Shown in pieces: positions 17,221-25,876 of a DNA stretch of 64,000 bases (positions are counted from its first letter, which is position 1; each line of letters starts with the position of its first letter). The notes beneath the pieces are model-generated. The model was given only the letters and a program-made list of their open reading frames with translations, did not search any database and was not told the origin of the DNA. A program made the position numbers and the translations under genes. This DNA comes from Nocardia sp. CDC159 (GTDB lineage: Bacteria; Actinomycetota; Actinomycetes; Mycobacteriales; Mycobacteriaceae): contig NZ_JAMRXH010000005.1 in NCBI RefSeq assembly GCF_023740735.1, forward strand, positions 434,001 through 498,000, given 5' to 3'.

Positions 17221-18629
17221 GGCGCACCCGCCAGCGCGCGCAGCGGCGAGGACAGCGGCTCGACCTCTCGGATGCGGCCCGCCGGGTCCAGCATGCCCAG
17301 CCGATCCAGCCAGGCGGCGAATTCCGGTGCGGGCCCCAGCCCCAAGGTCTTTCGCGCGTAGAGCGCGTCGTGGAAGCTCAGGCTCTGATAGCCGAGCATC
17401 ACATCGTCGGCGCCGGGCACGGCGATGACGAAGGCCGCGCCCGCCGCGCCCAGCAGGGTGAGCAGGGTGTCCATATCGTCGGAGTCGGCCTCGGCGTGAT
17501 TGGTGTAGCAGACGTCCACGCCCATCGGCAGTCCGAGCAGTTTGCCGCAGAAGTGATCCTCCAGGCCCGCGCGGATGATCTGTTTGCCGTCGTAGAGGTA
17601 CTCCGGGCCGATGAAGCCGACCACGGTGTTCACCAGCAGCGGATCGAATTCGCGCGCGACGGCGTAGGCGCGGGTCTCCAGGGTCTGCTGATCGACCGGT
17701 CGGCCGTCGACGCCCAGGTGCGCGCCCGCGCTCAGCGCCGAACCCTGGCCGGTCTCGAAATACATCACGTTGTCGCCGACAGTGCCCCGGCGCAGCGCGC
17801 GGCCCGCGGCGTCGGCCTCGCGCAGCAGCGAAATATTCACGCCGAAGCCGGAATTGGCGCCCTCGGTGCCGGCGATCGACTGGAACACCAGATCCACCGG
17901 CGCCCCGGTCTCGATCAGTTCCAGGGTCGTGGTGACGTGGGACAGCACACAGGACTGGGTGGGGATGTCGAAGCGGGTGCGCACCTCGTCCAGCAGCCGC
18001 AGCAGATCCGCGGTGGCCCGGGGGGAATCGGTGGCCGGGTTGATGCCGATCACCGCGTCGCCACAGCCCAGCAGCAGGCCGTCCAGGACGGCCGCGGCAA
18101 TGCCGCGCGGATCGTCGGTGGGGTGGTTGGGCTGCAGCCGGGTCGCCAGCGTGCCGGGCGCTCCGATCGTGGTCCGGAACGCCGATCGGACGCGGGCGGC
18201 CCGGGCGACGGCGATCAGGTCCTGGTTGCGCATGAGCTTGCTGACCGCGGCCACCATCTCGGGGGTGAGCCCGCGCGAGATCGCGGACAGCGCCTCGGCG
18301 GCATCGTCGCGGGCGCAGGCCGCCAGCAGCCAGTCGCGCAGCCCGCCGACCGTCAGATGTGCGATCGCGGCGAACGCCATGCGGTCGTGGGTATCGATGA
18401 TCAACCGGGTGACCTCGTCGGACTCGTAGGGCACCACGAGTTCGTTCAGGAAGGTCGGCAGCGGCACATCAGCCAGCGCCCACTGCGCGGCCGCCCGCTC
18501 GGCATCGGATTCGGCCGCGCACCCGGCCAATTCGTCGCCGCTGCGTCGCGGGGTGGCCTTGGCCAGCAGCTCCACCAGGCCGTGGAAGGTGTAGGTGACT
18601 CCGTCGAGTACCTGCCGATACACCGTCAT
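17217..18629 (-). CDS. eutB: ethanolamine ammonia-lyase, large subunit
   Basis: The heavy chain of adenosylcobalamin-dependent ethanolamine ammonia-lyase, a TIM barrel that binds the substrate and generates the radical. At 470 residues it is of normal length. Recognisable stretches are D-A-V-I-G-I-N-P-A-T-D-S in the substrate half, Q-S-C-V-L-S-H-V-T-T, F-Q-S-I-A-G-T-E-G-A-N-S-G-F and the C-terminal L-G-Y-Q-S-L-S-F-H-D. ATG at 18629. First gene of a two-gene operon with eutC. The cell therefore needs cobalamin for this pathway. No regulator or permease is adjacent. Confidence 0.97.
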   Translation of the reverse strand: MTVYRQVLDGVTYTFHGLVELLAKATPRRSGDELAGCAAESDAERAAAQWALADVPLPTFLNELVVPYESDEVTRLIIDTHDRMAFAAIAHLTVGGLRDWLLAACARDDAAEALSAISRGLTPEMVAAVSKLMRNQDLIAVARAARVRSAFRTTIGAPGTLATRLQPNHPTDDPRGIAAAVLDGLLLGCGDAVIGINPATDSPRATADLLRLLDEVRTRFDIPTQSCVLSHVTTTLELIETGAPVDLVFQSIAGTEGANSGFGVNISLLREADAAGRALRRGTVGDNVMYFETGQGSALSAGAHLGVDGRPVDQQTLETRAYAVAREFDPLLVNTVVGFIGPEYLYDGKQIIRAGLEDHFCGKLLGLPMGVDVCYTNHAEADSDDMDTLLTLLGAAGAAFVIAVPGADDVMLGYQSLSFHDALYARKTLGLGPAPEFAAWLDRLGMLDPAGRIREVEPLSSPLRALAGAP

Positions 18630-18877
18630 TCCCGTCCTCCTCCACCCGCGGCTACCGGAGGCCGATTGTGCTGGTGCGATGTTGCGGTCCGGTTGGCGAA
18701 TATTGCGCGAAGATGTCGCGGCGCGCTCCCACTGTCAGGATGCGCCCGCGCGGAATCCGCGAATACGGCTGTGACCAGCGATTTTCGCTACATCGGGGGT
18801 GCGGATGTGGTATGCGACACGCCTCGGCAGGGCGGGTCGGCGGGCAGGAGCGGGCCCGGCGGGCGAGACTTACCGGC

Positions 18878-19636
18878 GTGGGTGCTTCCGTGCTGCATTA
18901 CTACCGGTCCCCCTGGACGCGCACGATCGATCTCGGGGACGGCGTGCGCGCGGTGCGGGCCTGGTGGCATCGGCCGCCGCGCTGGTATCGGGCGCTGCGG
19001 GCCGCCCACGACCATCTCGCGGGCGCACCGGCCAGCTGCGCCTATGCGTTCACGCTGTTCGTCACGTGGTGGACGCTACGCGGTATCAGCGATTTCGCCG
19101 GGCATCGGCTGATCCTGTCGGCCTCGACGAATCTGCACAATATGCGCCGCGATCCGGTGCAGGTGCTGGTGGCGTCGGCGTTCTGGACCGAGGGTGGTTT
19201 CCCCTGGTCCACCATCCTGGGCTGCGTCACCGTCATGGCCTTCGCCGAACGTTGGCTGGGCACCCTGCGCTGGATCCTGGTCTTCGCTGCCGGCCACGTC
19301 GCTACCACCGTGCTCGTCGTCACCGGCATCGCCCACGCCGTCGCCCACGGCCTGATCCCCCTGAAGGTCACCGTGGCCGCCGATGTCGGCGCCTCCTACG
19401 GCTTCTCGGCCATCCTGGCCGCCCTCACCTACCACCTGCGCGGCCCCACCCGCCTGCTCTGGCTCACCACCCTCCTCACCTGGTACGCCCTGGCCGCCTG
19501 GCACGGCCGCACCTTCACCGACTACGGCCACCTCACCGCCGCCCTGATCGGCCTGCTCGCAGGCGCCATCGCCCTCACCTCCGCCCGCTGGTTGGAACAC
19601 CTCCGCGACCACTCACACCCACCCGAGAAGCGCTGA
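18878..19636 (+). CDS. rhomboid-like membrane protein
   Basis: A 252-residue protein with about six hydrophobic segments, resembling the actinobacterial rhomboid-like family. The middle carries A-D-V-G-A-S-Y-G-F-S, similar to but not identical with the G-x-S-G serine-protease motif of true rhomboids. An H-V-A-T-T lies earlier and a T-D-Y-G-H-L-T-A-A-L-I-G segment later. Proteolytic activity is uncertain. The frame is open back to 18668, but GTG at 18878 (V-G-A-S-V-L-H-Y-Y) is the most likely start because the upstream part is Cys/Arg-rich and not protein-like. Divergent from eutB. Confidence 0.75.
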   Translation: MGASVLHYYRSPWTRTIDLGDGVRAVRAWWHRPPRWYRALRAAHDHLAGAPASCAYAFTLFVTWWTLRGISDFAGHRLILSASTNLHNMRRDPVQVLVASAFWTEGGFPWSTILGCVTVMAFAERWLGTLRWILVFAAGHVATTVLVVTGIAHAVAHGLIPLKVTVAADVGASYGFSAILAALTYHLRGPTRLLWLTTLLTWYALAAWHGRTFTDYGHLTAALIGLLAGAIALTSARWLEHLRDHSHPPEKR

Positions 19637-19640
19637 CCCA

Positions 19641-19673
19641 CCCTGGCCCCGGCGCTGCGCGCCGGGGCCAGGG
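19641..19673 (+). terminator. perfect 15-bp hairpin terminator after the rhomboid-like gene
   Basis: Arms 19641-19655 and 19659-19673 (C-C-C-T-G-G-C-C-C-C at the base) pair perfectly around a 3-nt TGC loop, starting 4 nt after the stop codon. There is no T-run. It also stands between the converging antiporter gene and the rhomboid-like gene. Confidence 0.85.
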
Positions 19674-19847
19674 CACAGGAAGCCGCTCCGTACGCGAGGG
19701 GAAGCGACTACGTAACCGGCAACGGAAGCGGCCCATGCGCGAACACGAGCGGCCACCCGGCCCGCGCGCGGTGCCCAAGCTGCGGTCACAGCACCAGCCG
19801 AACATCCATGGCGCGCGAGTTGCCGGGTGCGCCACGGGGTTTCGGCG

Positions 19848-21107
19848 TCAGACCTCCCGCCCGGCTGCCCCCGCTCCCTGGCCGTGCGGCTCGATGGACT
19901 CCGCGCGAATTCCGGCCGGGCTCGATTCCATCGGGGCCGGGGGCGCGGGCTTGCGTTGGAGGAGGCGGACGGTGGGCTCGACCATGCGGGCGGCGATGGG
20001 GCCGAGGACGGCCATGAGGAGGACGTAGGCCGAGGCCAGGGCGGCGAGGTCGTTGCTGACGGCGCCTATCGAGACGGCCAGTCCGGCGATGACGATCGAG
20101 AATTCGCCGCGGGCGACCAGGGCGGCGCCCGCGCGGGCCGAGCCCAGGCGGCGGATGCCCTGGCGGTGGGCGGCCCACCAGCCGGTGCCGACCTTGGTGA
20201 GGGTGGTGACCACGGCCAGAAGCAGGGCCCAGCCCAGTACCGGTGGGATCGAGCGCGGATCGGTGTTGAGGCCGAAGGCGACGAAGAAGATGGCCGCGAA
20301 CAGATCGCGCAGCGGCTCGAGCAGTTTGGCCGCGTTCTGGGCGGTGGAACCGGAGATAGCGATGCCGAGCAGGAAGGCGCCCACCGCCGCCGACACGTTC
20401 AGCGCCGAGGCGAATCCGGCCACCAGCAATGCCGCGCCCAGCAGCTTGAGCAGGAACACCTCGCGATCGGAACTGTCCACGATCGCCGACACGTACCGCC
20501 CGTACCGCAGCGCGATCACCAGCACGCAGGTGATGGCCAGCAGCGCGATCGCCAGCGAGCGCAGCCCGGCCAGATAGCCGACCCCGGCCAGGATCGTGGT
20601 GAGAATCGGCAGATATACCGCCATGGCCAGATCCTCGAACACCAGGATCGACAGGATGACCGGCGTCTCCCGGTTACCGAGCCGCCCGAGATCGTTGAGC
20701 ACCTTCGCCACGATCCCCGACGAGGAGATGTATGTGACCCCACCCATGGTGACGGCACCGGTCGGGCCCCAGCCCAGGATCAGTGCCACCGCCACGCCCG
20801 GGGTCGCATTGGCGACGATGTCGACGATGCCCGCCAGCCACGATCTGCGCAGCCCGGTCATGAGCTCGGGCGCGGTGTACTCCAGCCCCAGCAGCAGGAG
20901 CAGCAGCACCACGCCGATCTCCCCGGCGACGTGGCCGAACTCCACGGCCGTCTCCAGTTCGATGACGCCCCCGCGCCCGAAGGCCAGCCCGCCGAGCAGG
21001 TAGAGCGGAATCGGAGACATCCCGAAGCGCCCGGCAACGCGCCCCAGCACTCCCAAGGCGAACAGGATGGCTCCGAGTTGGACAAGTGCTAAAGCGGTGG
21101 CAGGCAC
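19848..21107 (-). CDS. cation/H+ antiporter, CPA2/KhtU-like membrane subunit
   Basis: A 419-residue monovalent cation:proton antiporter of the CPA2 (Kef-type) family with about 12 membrane segments. Typical are the early P-L-Y-L-L-G-G-L-A-F-G, the E-I-G-V-V-L-L-L-L-L-L-G-L-E helix, T-Y-I-S-S-S-G-I-V-A-K and the acidic L-V-F-E-D-L-A-M-A-V-Y segment that carries the transport carboxylate. It lacks the TrkA-N domain that Kef proteins carry at the C-terminus; instead a separate TrkA-C protein is encoded 4 nt upstream in the same operon, as in Bacillus KhtTU. Likely substrate K+ (or Na+) efflux. Confidence 0.9.
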   Translation of the reverse strand: MPATALALVQLGAILFALGVLGRVAGRFGMSPIPLYLLGGLAFGRGGVIELETAVEFGHVAGEIGVVLLLLLLGLEYTAPELMTGLRRSWLAGIVDIVANATPGVAVALILGWGPTGAVTMGGVTYISSSGIVAKVLNDLGRLGNRETPVILSILVFEDLAMAVYLPILTTILAGVGYLAGLRSLAIALLAITCVLVIALRYGRYVSAIVDSSDREVFLLKLLGAALLVAGFASALNVSAAVGAFLLGIAISGSTAQNAAKLLEPLRDLFAAIFFVAFGLNTDPRSIPPVLGWALLLAVVTTLTKVGTGWWAAHRQGIRRLGSARAGAALVARGEFSIVIAGLAVSIGAVSNDLAALASAYVLLMAVLGPIAARMVEPTVRLLQRKPAPPAPMESSPAGIRAESIEPHGQGAGAAGREV

Positions 21108-21111
21108 AGCA

Positions 21112-21594
21112 TCACCCGTCGGTCAGGATCGCCAGCGCGGCGTCGAGCCCGTCGGGCGTACCGACCACCACCAGCAGATCACCCGCCGTCAGCACGAAGT
21201 CCGGCCCGGGCGAGGGGTAGACCTGCCCCGCCCGCATGACCGCGACGATCGAGGCCTTGGTCCGGGTGCGCATGCGGGTCTCGCCCAACTCCCGGCCCTG
21301 ATAGGGCGAGGAGTCCGCGATCGGCAACTGCCGGGTCACGATGCCCGGCATATCGCGATGATCGGCATTGAGCTTCTCGACCAGCTGCGGCGCCCCGAGC
21401 AAATTGGCCAGCACGGCCGCCTCGTCGGTGCTCAGCGGCACCTGGGCGGCGCATGCGTCCGGGTCGTCGGGCTTGGAGATGAACAGTTCGAGACCGCCGT
21501 CGCGATGGGCGACGACGCCGATCCGGCGACCGGACCGGGCCTCGAAGTCCTTGCGTACCCCTATGCCGGGCAGCGCTGTCACGTCGACGTTCAC
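21112..21594 (-). CDS. TrkA-C domain regulatory subunit of the antiporter (KhtT-like)
   Basis: A 160-residue soluble protein. The N-terminal half (V-T-A-L-P-G-I-G-V-R-K-D-F) matches the regulatory part of KhtT-type proteins. The C-terminal half (about 90-160) is a TrkA-C/RCK-C domain with S-I-V-A-V-M-R-A-G and D-L-L-V-V-V-G-T-P-D-G. In Bacillus the subunit gates KhtU and senses pH and cyclic di-AMP; ligand binding here is untested. It is the first gene of the operon and the antiporter starts 4 nt after its stop. Start ATG or GTG at 21594. Confidence 0.88.
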   Translation of the reverse strand: MNVDVTALPGIGVRKDFEARSGRRIGVVAHRDGGLELFISKPDDPDACAAQVPLSTDEAAVLANLLGAPQLVEKLNADHRDMPGIVTRQLPIADSSPYQGRELGETRMRTRTKASIVAVMRAGQVYPSPGPDFVLTAGDLLVVVGTPDGLDAALAILTDG

Positions 21595-21608
21595 GTCTCC
21601 ACCCTAGG

Positions 21609-21989
21609 TCAGTCGTCCGAAATCTCCGGAAACCGGCCATCCGGACCGGGCCGGTAGTCGGTGACCCCGACCACGGCGACCAGCGGAATCGGGCCGTAAA
21701 GATGCGGGAACAGCATGGCCGCCGGATCGGTCGGCACACCCGGCTCCCAGACGACCGGCGCGCCCAGCCGATCGGGGTCCAGCCACAGCAGAACAAGATC
21801 TTCGCTACCGGCGAACAACCGGTTTGCGGGCAGGTGCACCTGCCCCGGGGCGGACAGGTGGATGAAACCCTCGGTTTCCATCGACGGGGCCCGGCGTTCA
21901 CCCGTGTGACGTGCGGCTTCCCATTCGTCGCGGGTGCACATGTGAACCAGCGTGCGCGCCTTGGCAATTCGGGAATCCGGTGTGATCAT
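21609..21989 (-). CDS. DUF952 protein
   Basis: A 126-residue protein with the DUF952 pattern: H-M-C-T-R-D-E-W-E-A-A, G-F-I-H-L-S near residue 43, V-L-L-W-L-D-P and F-P-H-L-Y-G-P-I-P. The family resembles glutathione S-transferase-like or toxin-fold small proteins, with no proven role. The ATG at 21989 gives the usual family length; the open frame upstream is discarded. It lies 14 nt before the antiporter regulatory gene on the same strand and may be transcribed with it. Confidence 0.85.
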   Translation of the reverse strand: MITPDSRIAKARTLVHMCTRDEWEAARHTGERRAPSMETEGFIHLSAPGQVHLPANRLFAGSEDLVLLWLDPDRLGAPVVWEPGVPTDPAAMLFPHLYGPIPLVAVVGVTDYRPGPDGRFPEISDD

Positions 21990-22340
21990 GGCCCGACCAT
22001 AACGTAGGTCACAGCCCCGTGGCCTCGAAGTTTGCCGAAACCGGAGTGTGAGTGTCGGTGGGCCGGGGTAATCTGCCGACAAGACAACTGGATCGGCCTG
22101 TACCCGGAGGTGGGCACCACCTGACACCCAGCTGGCCATGCTGTTCGCCTACAGCGAAACGCCTGGTCATGTTAGGGAAAACACAAAGAAACATCCCCGG
22201 GAACAAAGCCCCCGTCCCGAACGTCTGACAGAGTAGTCATTGCCACTGCTGGGAAGTAGCGGTAGCGAGCCCACGGGGGGACCGTGGGCCCCACACCCAG
22301 GCGAACGGCTTTCTGCGCCGGGAGCCAGGACGGAGGAGTC
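21990..22340. other. 351-nt spacer between DUF952 and the DUF7455 gene, with a leader hairpin
   Basis: Holds divergent promoters. The only clear structure is the 8-bp hairpin at 22269-22289 described separately. No protein-like frame or RNA gene is seen. Confidence 0.4.
22269..22289 (+). other. leader hairpin upstream of the DUF7455 gene
   Basis: GCCCACGG (22269-22276) pairs perfectly with CCGTGGGC (22282-22289) around a GGGGA loop, 51 nt before the ATG at 22341. It may be a structured 5' leader or chance pairing in G+C-rich DNA. Confidence 0.45.
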
Positions 22341-22535
22341 ATGCCAGGAACACTGACTAGCACCCCACTGACCGCGGTCGACCGTTGCGACCGCTGCGGG
22401 GCGGGCGCGCGGGTGCGCGCAACCCTTCCCGGCGGTGGCGAGTTGCTCTTCTGCCAGCATCACGCCAATGAGCACATGGCGCGCCTGCGCGAGCTCGAGG
22501 CCGTGATCGACACGGAGTCGGCACCGGCGCTGTAA
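22341..22535 (+). CDS. small zinc-ribbon-like conserved protein (DUF7455 type)
   Basis: A 64-residue protein. V-D-R-C-D-R-C-G-A near residue 15 and L-F-C-Q-H-H-A-N-E-H near residue 38 supply a Cys-x2-Cys plus a Cys-x-His-His cluster, so one zinc ion is likely bound. Small proteins of this kind are conserved across Mycobacteriales next to regulatory genes, with no known role. The ATG at 22341 has a strong GGAGGAG site. A perfect 12-bp terminator follows. Confidence 0.85.
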   Translation: MPGTLTSTPLTAVDRCDRCGAGARVRATLPGGGELLFCQHHANEHMARLRELEAVIDTESAPAL

Positions 22536-22586
22536 TCAGCTCCTTCAGTCCGCTCGACAAGTGAATCCGTCAACTGAACATCCCAC

Positions 22587-22616
22587 GGCGGGCGGCCCTT
22601 TCGAGGGCCGCCCGCC
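22587..22616. terminator. perfect 12-bp hairpin terminator between convergent genes
   Basis: GGCGGGCGGCCC (22587-22598) pairs with 22605-22616 around TTTCGA. It lies 51 nt after the small zinc-ribbon gene and 8 nt past the stop of the TetR gene on the other strand, so it probably serves both. Confidence 0.85.
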
Positions 22617-22624
22617 TCGTGCGT

Positions 22625-23365
22625 TCAGGCCAGGATGCCGTCGAGCAGCCGGGCCAGGCCGTATTCGAAGTCACCGTCCGGCTCGCCCGGTGCCCGATAG
22701 TGCTCCCCGACCGTCGCCCCGACCCGCGTCGACAGCGGGAACCGCTCGGCGGGCATGAGCCGAATCAGCAACGACCCGTAGACCTCCCACCACCGCGCGT
22801 CGCTCATCTGTTCCGTCTCGCGCCGCGCCGCCACCACCGTGCGGGCATTCCCGGTCGCGAACTGCGACAGCACCGCGATCACCCGGTCCATCTCCAGATC
22901 CGACAGCCCCAGCCCCGCCAGGGCCGCCAGCTGCCGCTCGTAGCGGCGTAACCGCCCGGGCCCCAACACCTGTCGCCACGGCGGCACCTCCAGCAGCCAC
23001 GGATGCGCCAGCAGTTCGGCGCGCACACCCCGCGCGATCGCGGCCATCCGCTCTCGGACGGGTAGTGCGGGATCGATCGGCTCATCCTCGGCCGCGACCG
23101 CGTCGACCATGAGCATGATCAGGCCATCCTTACCCGGCACGTAGGTGTACAGGCTCATCGGCCCGAGCCCCAGCTCGCTCGCCACCGCCCGGATCGACAC
23201 CCGGTCGTAGCCCTCGCGGTCGGCCAGCCCGATGCCCGCCCGGACCACCTCGTCCACGCTCACCGCCTGCTTGGGACCGCGGCCCCCAGAGCGCGGCGGC
23301 GCGACCTCACGCCAGAGCAACCGCAGCAGCCGTTCCGCCTGCGCATCGGCTGTGTCATTGGTCAC
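22625..23365 (-). CDS. TetR-family transcriptional regulator
   Basis: A 246-residue regulator. The N-terminal HTH is at about residues 35-80: V-D-E-V-V-R-A-G-I-G-L-A-D-R-E-G-Y-D, then S-I-R-A-V-A-S-E-L-G-L-G and S-L-Y-T-Y-V, the usual TetR recognition-helix wording. The C-terminal domain is of the TetR_C type that binds drugs or lipids. GTG at 23365 has GGAGGG at good spacing; the frame is open to 23398. It is divergent from the SNF2 helicase operon, so autoregulation or control of that operon is possible. Confidence 0.9.
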   Translation of the reverse strand: MTNDTADAQAERLLRLLWREVAPPRSGGRGPKQAVSVDEVVRAGIGLADREGYDRVSIRAVASELGLGPMSLYTYVPGKDGLIMLMVDAVAAEDEPIDPALPVRERMAAIARGVRAELLAHPWLLEVPPWRQVLGPGRLRRYERQLAALAGLGLSDLEMDRVIAVLSQFATGNARTVVAARRETEQMSDARWWEVYGSLLIRLMPAERFPLSTRVGATVGEHYRAPGEPDGDFEYGLARLLDGILA

Positions 23366-23414
23366 GAGCCCTCCCGCCGGAATATCGGTACACTGCACGA
23401 AGTTACTCTACTCG

Positions 23415-23425
23415 GTACGCCGTAC
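23415..23425. promoter_or_regulatory. candidate operator palindrome between tetR and SNF2 genes
   Basis: The 11-nt palindrome GTACG-C-CGTAC is centred at 23420. TCGGTAC occurs twice here (23385-23391 and 23412-23418). Location in the divergent spacer fits a TetR operator, but a site this short could arise by chance. Confidence 0.3.
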
Positions 23426-23447
23426 GAAGATTTCGAAGGGGGCCGCC

Positions 23448-25253
23448 CTGCCCACCACGCACGCCACCTACCTGCCCGACCGCCATCTGTTCGCGCTGTG
23501 GACCTGGACCGGCCACGGCCCGGCCGCACCCGAGACCCACGCCGGGTCCGCCGGTTCCGGGCAGTCCCGAGGCGACGAGGCAACCGTGGAACTGGTCGTC
23601 CCGTCGCTCGACGGCGGATTCACCGTGTCCCCCGTGCCCTGCCTGCTGGCCGAACCCGAACAGCTCGCGGCGACCGCCGTCCCCGAGCCCGGCGATTCGC
23701 TCACGGCGTGGCGCGGCGCCCTGACCGGTGAGCTCGCGCCCGCGCTGCTGCCGATCGCCGGGCACGCGGTGCCCAATGCCGCGGGGACCGCGGTGGTTTC
23801 GGCCGAGCGGGCCGTGCGGGCCTGCGCCGACGCACAGGCCGTCGCGGCCGAGCTGCGACAGGGACTGAAGGTCGAACTGCGGCCGTATCAGGCGCGGGGC
23901 ATCGCCTGGCTGCGGGAGACCACCGCGGCGCACGGCGGCGCGGTGCTGGCCGACGAGATGGGTCTGGGAAAGACGGTGCAAGCCATCGGCTATCTGCTCG
24001 GCCGGGCGGCGACCGGGCCGCAGCTGGTGGTCTGCCCGACCTCGCTGGTCGGCAACTGGGTGCACGAGATCGAGCGGTTCGCCCCGGAGCTGCGGCCGAT
24101 GGCCTGGCGCGGCGGTGACCTCGCGGCCGCGGCGGGAACGATCGTGGTCACCGGATATCCGACCGTGCGCGGGCACGGCCGGGCGCTGAGCGGGATCGAC
24201 TGGACCACCGCGGTATTCGACGAGGCGCAGGTGCTCAAGAATCCGCGCACCCAGGTCGCGCGGGCGGCACGGGCCGTATCCGCGGCCGCGCGGGTGGCCC
24301 TGACCGGAACGCCGGTGGAGAACCACCTCGACGAGCTGTGGGCGCTGCTGAATCTGGTCCTCCCGCAGTCCTTCACGCACAAGGCCCAATTCCGCCGCCG
24401 GTTCGTGCGGCCGATTCACGAGGGCTCCTTCGACGCGGTGCTGCGGTTGCGCGACACCCTGGAGCCATTCGTATTGGGGCGCAAGAAGATACAGGTCGCC
24501 GCCGCGCTGCCGCCGAAGATCCACTGCGATCTGATCTGCGATCTCACCGACGAGCAGCAGCGCCGCTACGACGCACTGTTGGCGCGCGCCGAGGCGGAGG
24601 GCTTCGGCACCGGCGCCCAGCGGCACAGCCGGGTGCTGGCGGCGCTGACCGGCCTGAAGCAGGTGTGCAACCATCCGGGCCTGGTCGACGGCGAGCTGGG
24701 CGAATTGGAAGGTCGCTCCGGCAAATTCGACGTCTGCTTCGACATCGTGGCGAACAATCTCGAAGCCGGCTCGCCCACGTTGATCTTCACCCAGTACCGG
24801 CGCACCGGCGAACTGCTGGTCCGCCACTGCGCCGAGCGGTTCGGGGTGCGGGCGCCGTTCTTCCACGGTGGGCTCGACGCCGCCGAGCGCGGCGAGATCG
24901 TGAGCCGGTTCCAATCCCCCGACGGCCCACCGGTATTGGTGCTGAGCCTGCGCGCGGCGGGCACCGGTCTGACCCTGACCCGCGCCGCCGATGTCATCCA
25001 CTTCGACCGCTGGTGGAATCCGGCCGTGGAGGCCCAAGCCTCCGACCGCGCGCATCGGATCGGCCAGACCCGCCCGGTCACCGTCACCACGCTCACCACC
25101 GGCACCACCGTCGAGGAACACATCGCCGCGATGCACGAGCGCAAGTCCGCGCTCGCGGATCTGGGCGGCGCCCAGGCCAATATCGTCGCCGCACTGGCCC
25201 GCCTCGACGACGATCAGCTGCTGGAGATCCTGCGCCGGAAGCGAGGCAATTGA
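23448..25253 (+). CDS. SNF2/Rad54-family DNA-dependent ATPase (HelZ-like helicase)
   Basis: A Swi2/Snf2 ATPase of about 601 residues. Motif I is D-E-M-G-L-G-K-T (about 169-176), motif II D-E-A-Q near residue 263, T-G-T-P-V-E-N-H follows, and motif VI is Q-A-S-D-R-A-H-R-I-G-Q. The C-terminal RecA domain is complete. Helicases of this type act on DNA or protein-DNA complexes, and the following gene encodes the SWIM zinc-finger partner that normally accompanies them. No ATG, GTG or TTG lies at the expected N-terminus. Family proteins begin a few residues before the T-Y-L-P-D-x-x-L-F stretch, and a CTG at 23448 has AAGGGGG five nucleotides upstream, so a CTG start is proposed. Confidence 0.9.
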   Translation: MPTTHATYLPDRHLFALWTWTGHGPAAPETHAGSAGSGQSRGDEATVELVVPSLDGGFTVSPVPCLLAEPEQLAATAVPEPGDSLTAWRGALTGELAPALLPIAGHAVPNAAGTAVVSAERAVRACADAQAVAAELRQGLKVELRPYQARGIAWLRETTAAHGGAVLADEMGLGKTVQAIGYLLGRAATGPQLVVCPTSLVGNWVHEIERFAPELRPMAWRGGDLAAAAGTIVVTGYPTVRGHGRALSGIDWTTAVFDEAQVLKNPRTQVARAARAVSAAARVALTGTPVENHLDELWALLNLVLPQSFTHKAQFRRRFVRPIHEGSFDAVLRLRDTLEPFVLGRKKIQVAAALPPKIHCDLICDLTDEQQRRYDALLARAEAEGFGTGAQRHSRVLAALTGLKQVCNHPGLVDGELGELEGRSGKFDVCFDIVANNLEAGSPTLIFTQYRRTGELLVRHCAERFGVRAPFFHGGLDAAERGEIVSRFQSPDGPPVLVLSLRAAGTGLTLTRAADVIHFDRWWNPAVEAQASDRAHRIGQTRPVTVTTLTTGTTVEEHIAAMHERKSALADLGGAQANIVAALARLDDDQLLEILRRKRGN

Positions 25254-25254
25254 C

Positions 25255-25812
25255 ATGCGCGACAACGAATTCGGATACACCCGCTGGGGCATGGACTGGG
25301 TCCGCCTGGCCGAACCGCTCAGCCTCACCCGGCCCGAGCCGCTGCTGCCCCGCGCCCGCAGCATCGCCCGCCACGGCGGCGTCGTCACCGAGATCGAGGG
25401 CACCACCGTCCGGGCGAGCATCCACCGGGGCGGCCAGGCCTCGGTGACCCACCTGGAATTCGAACCACTGCCCCGCGCGAGCATCACCGCGATCGCCGAA
25501 CTACTGCCCGCCACCGCGGTCGAACTCACCGACGCCCACCACGACGCGCTCACCGCCGCCGGCCTCGCCCTCGCACCGCGCCTGCGCGACAGCGACTGCT
25601 CCTGCTCGGCCCGCACCCCGCGCTGCCTGCACTTCCTGGCCACCTGCTACGCCCTGGCCCGCCAGGTGGACGAAAATCCCCGCCTCGCCCTGGATCTGCA
25701 GGCATACCACCGCGACCTCACCGCCGACCCCATCACCGACGCCCCGCCCCCGCGCTGGACATCGATCGATTCCCTCGACCCCGCGACCTATTTCGCCACC
25801 CTCACCGGATGA
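25255..25812 (+). CDS. SWIM zinc-finger protein, partner of the SNF2 helicase
   Basis: A 185-residue protein with a SWIM zinc finger, C-x-C-x(n)-C-x-H, in D-C-S-C-S-A-R-T-P-R-C-L-H (about residues 119-131), preceded by a region that opens F-G-Y-T-R-W-G. SWIM proteins are thought to bind DNA or protein and usually sit beside SNF2 helicases, as here. The ATG is one nucleotide after the helicase stop (TGACATG), so the two are translationally coupled. Start chosen for that spacing; the open frame further upstream lies inside the helicase. Confidence 0.9.
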   Translation: MRDNEFGYTRWGMDWVRLAEPLSLTRPEPLLPRARSIARHGGVVTEIEGTTVRASIHRGGQASVTHLEFEPLPRASITAIAELLPATAVELTDAHHDALTAAGLALAPRLRDSDCSCSARTPRCLHFLATCYALARQVDENPRLALDLQAYHRDLTADPITDAPPPRWTSIDSLDPATYFATLTG

Positions 25813-25849
25813 CGATCCCACCGGTCCGCGCCACCCGGCCACATGGATT

Positions 25850-25865
25850 CGCCGCCGGAGCGGCG
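25850..25865. terminator. small hairpin between convergent SWIM and methyltransferase genes
   Basis: CGCCGC and GCGGCG pair around CGGA, 37 nt after the SWIM-gene stop and 11 nt past the methyltransferase stop. A six-pair stem is weak, so its role as a terminator is uncertain. Confidence 0.4.
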
Positions 25866-25876
25866 AGGCAGTGGGG

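Noticed and set aside
18878..19636. An active rhomboid protease
   Set aside because: The Ser motif is G-A-S-Y-G rather than the canonical form and the catalytic His is not clear, so only rhomboid-like is supported.
22269..22289. A riboswitch upstream of the small zinc-ribbon gene
   Set aside because: Only a single short hairpin is present; no conserved core of any riboswitch family that I can recognise.
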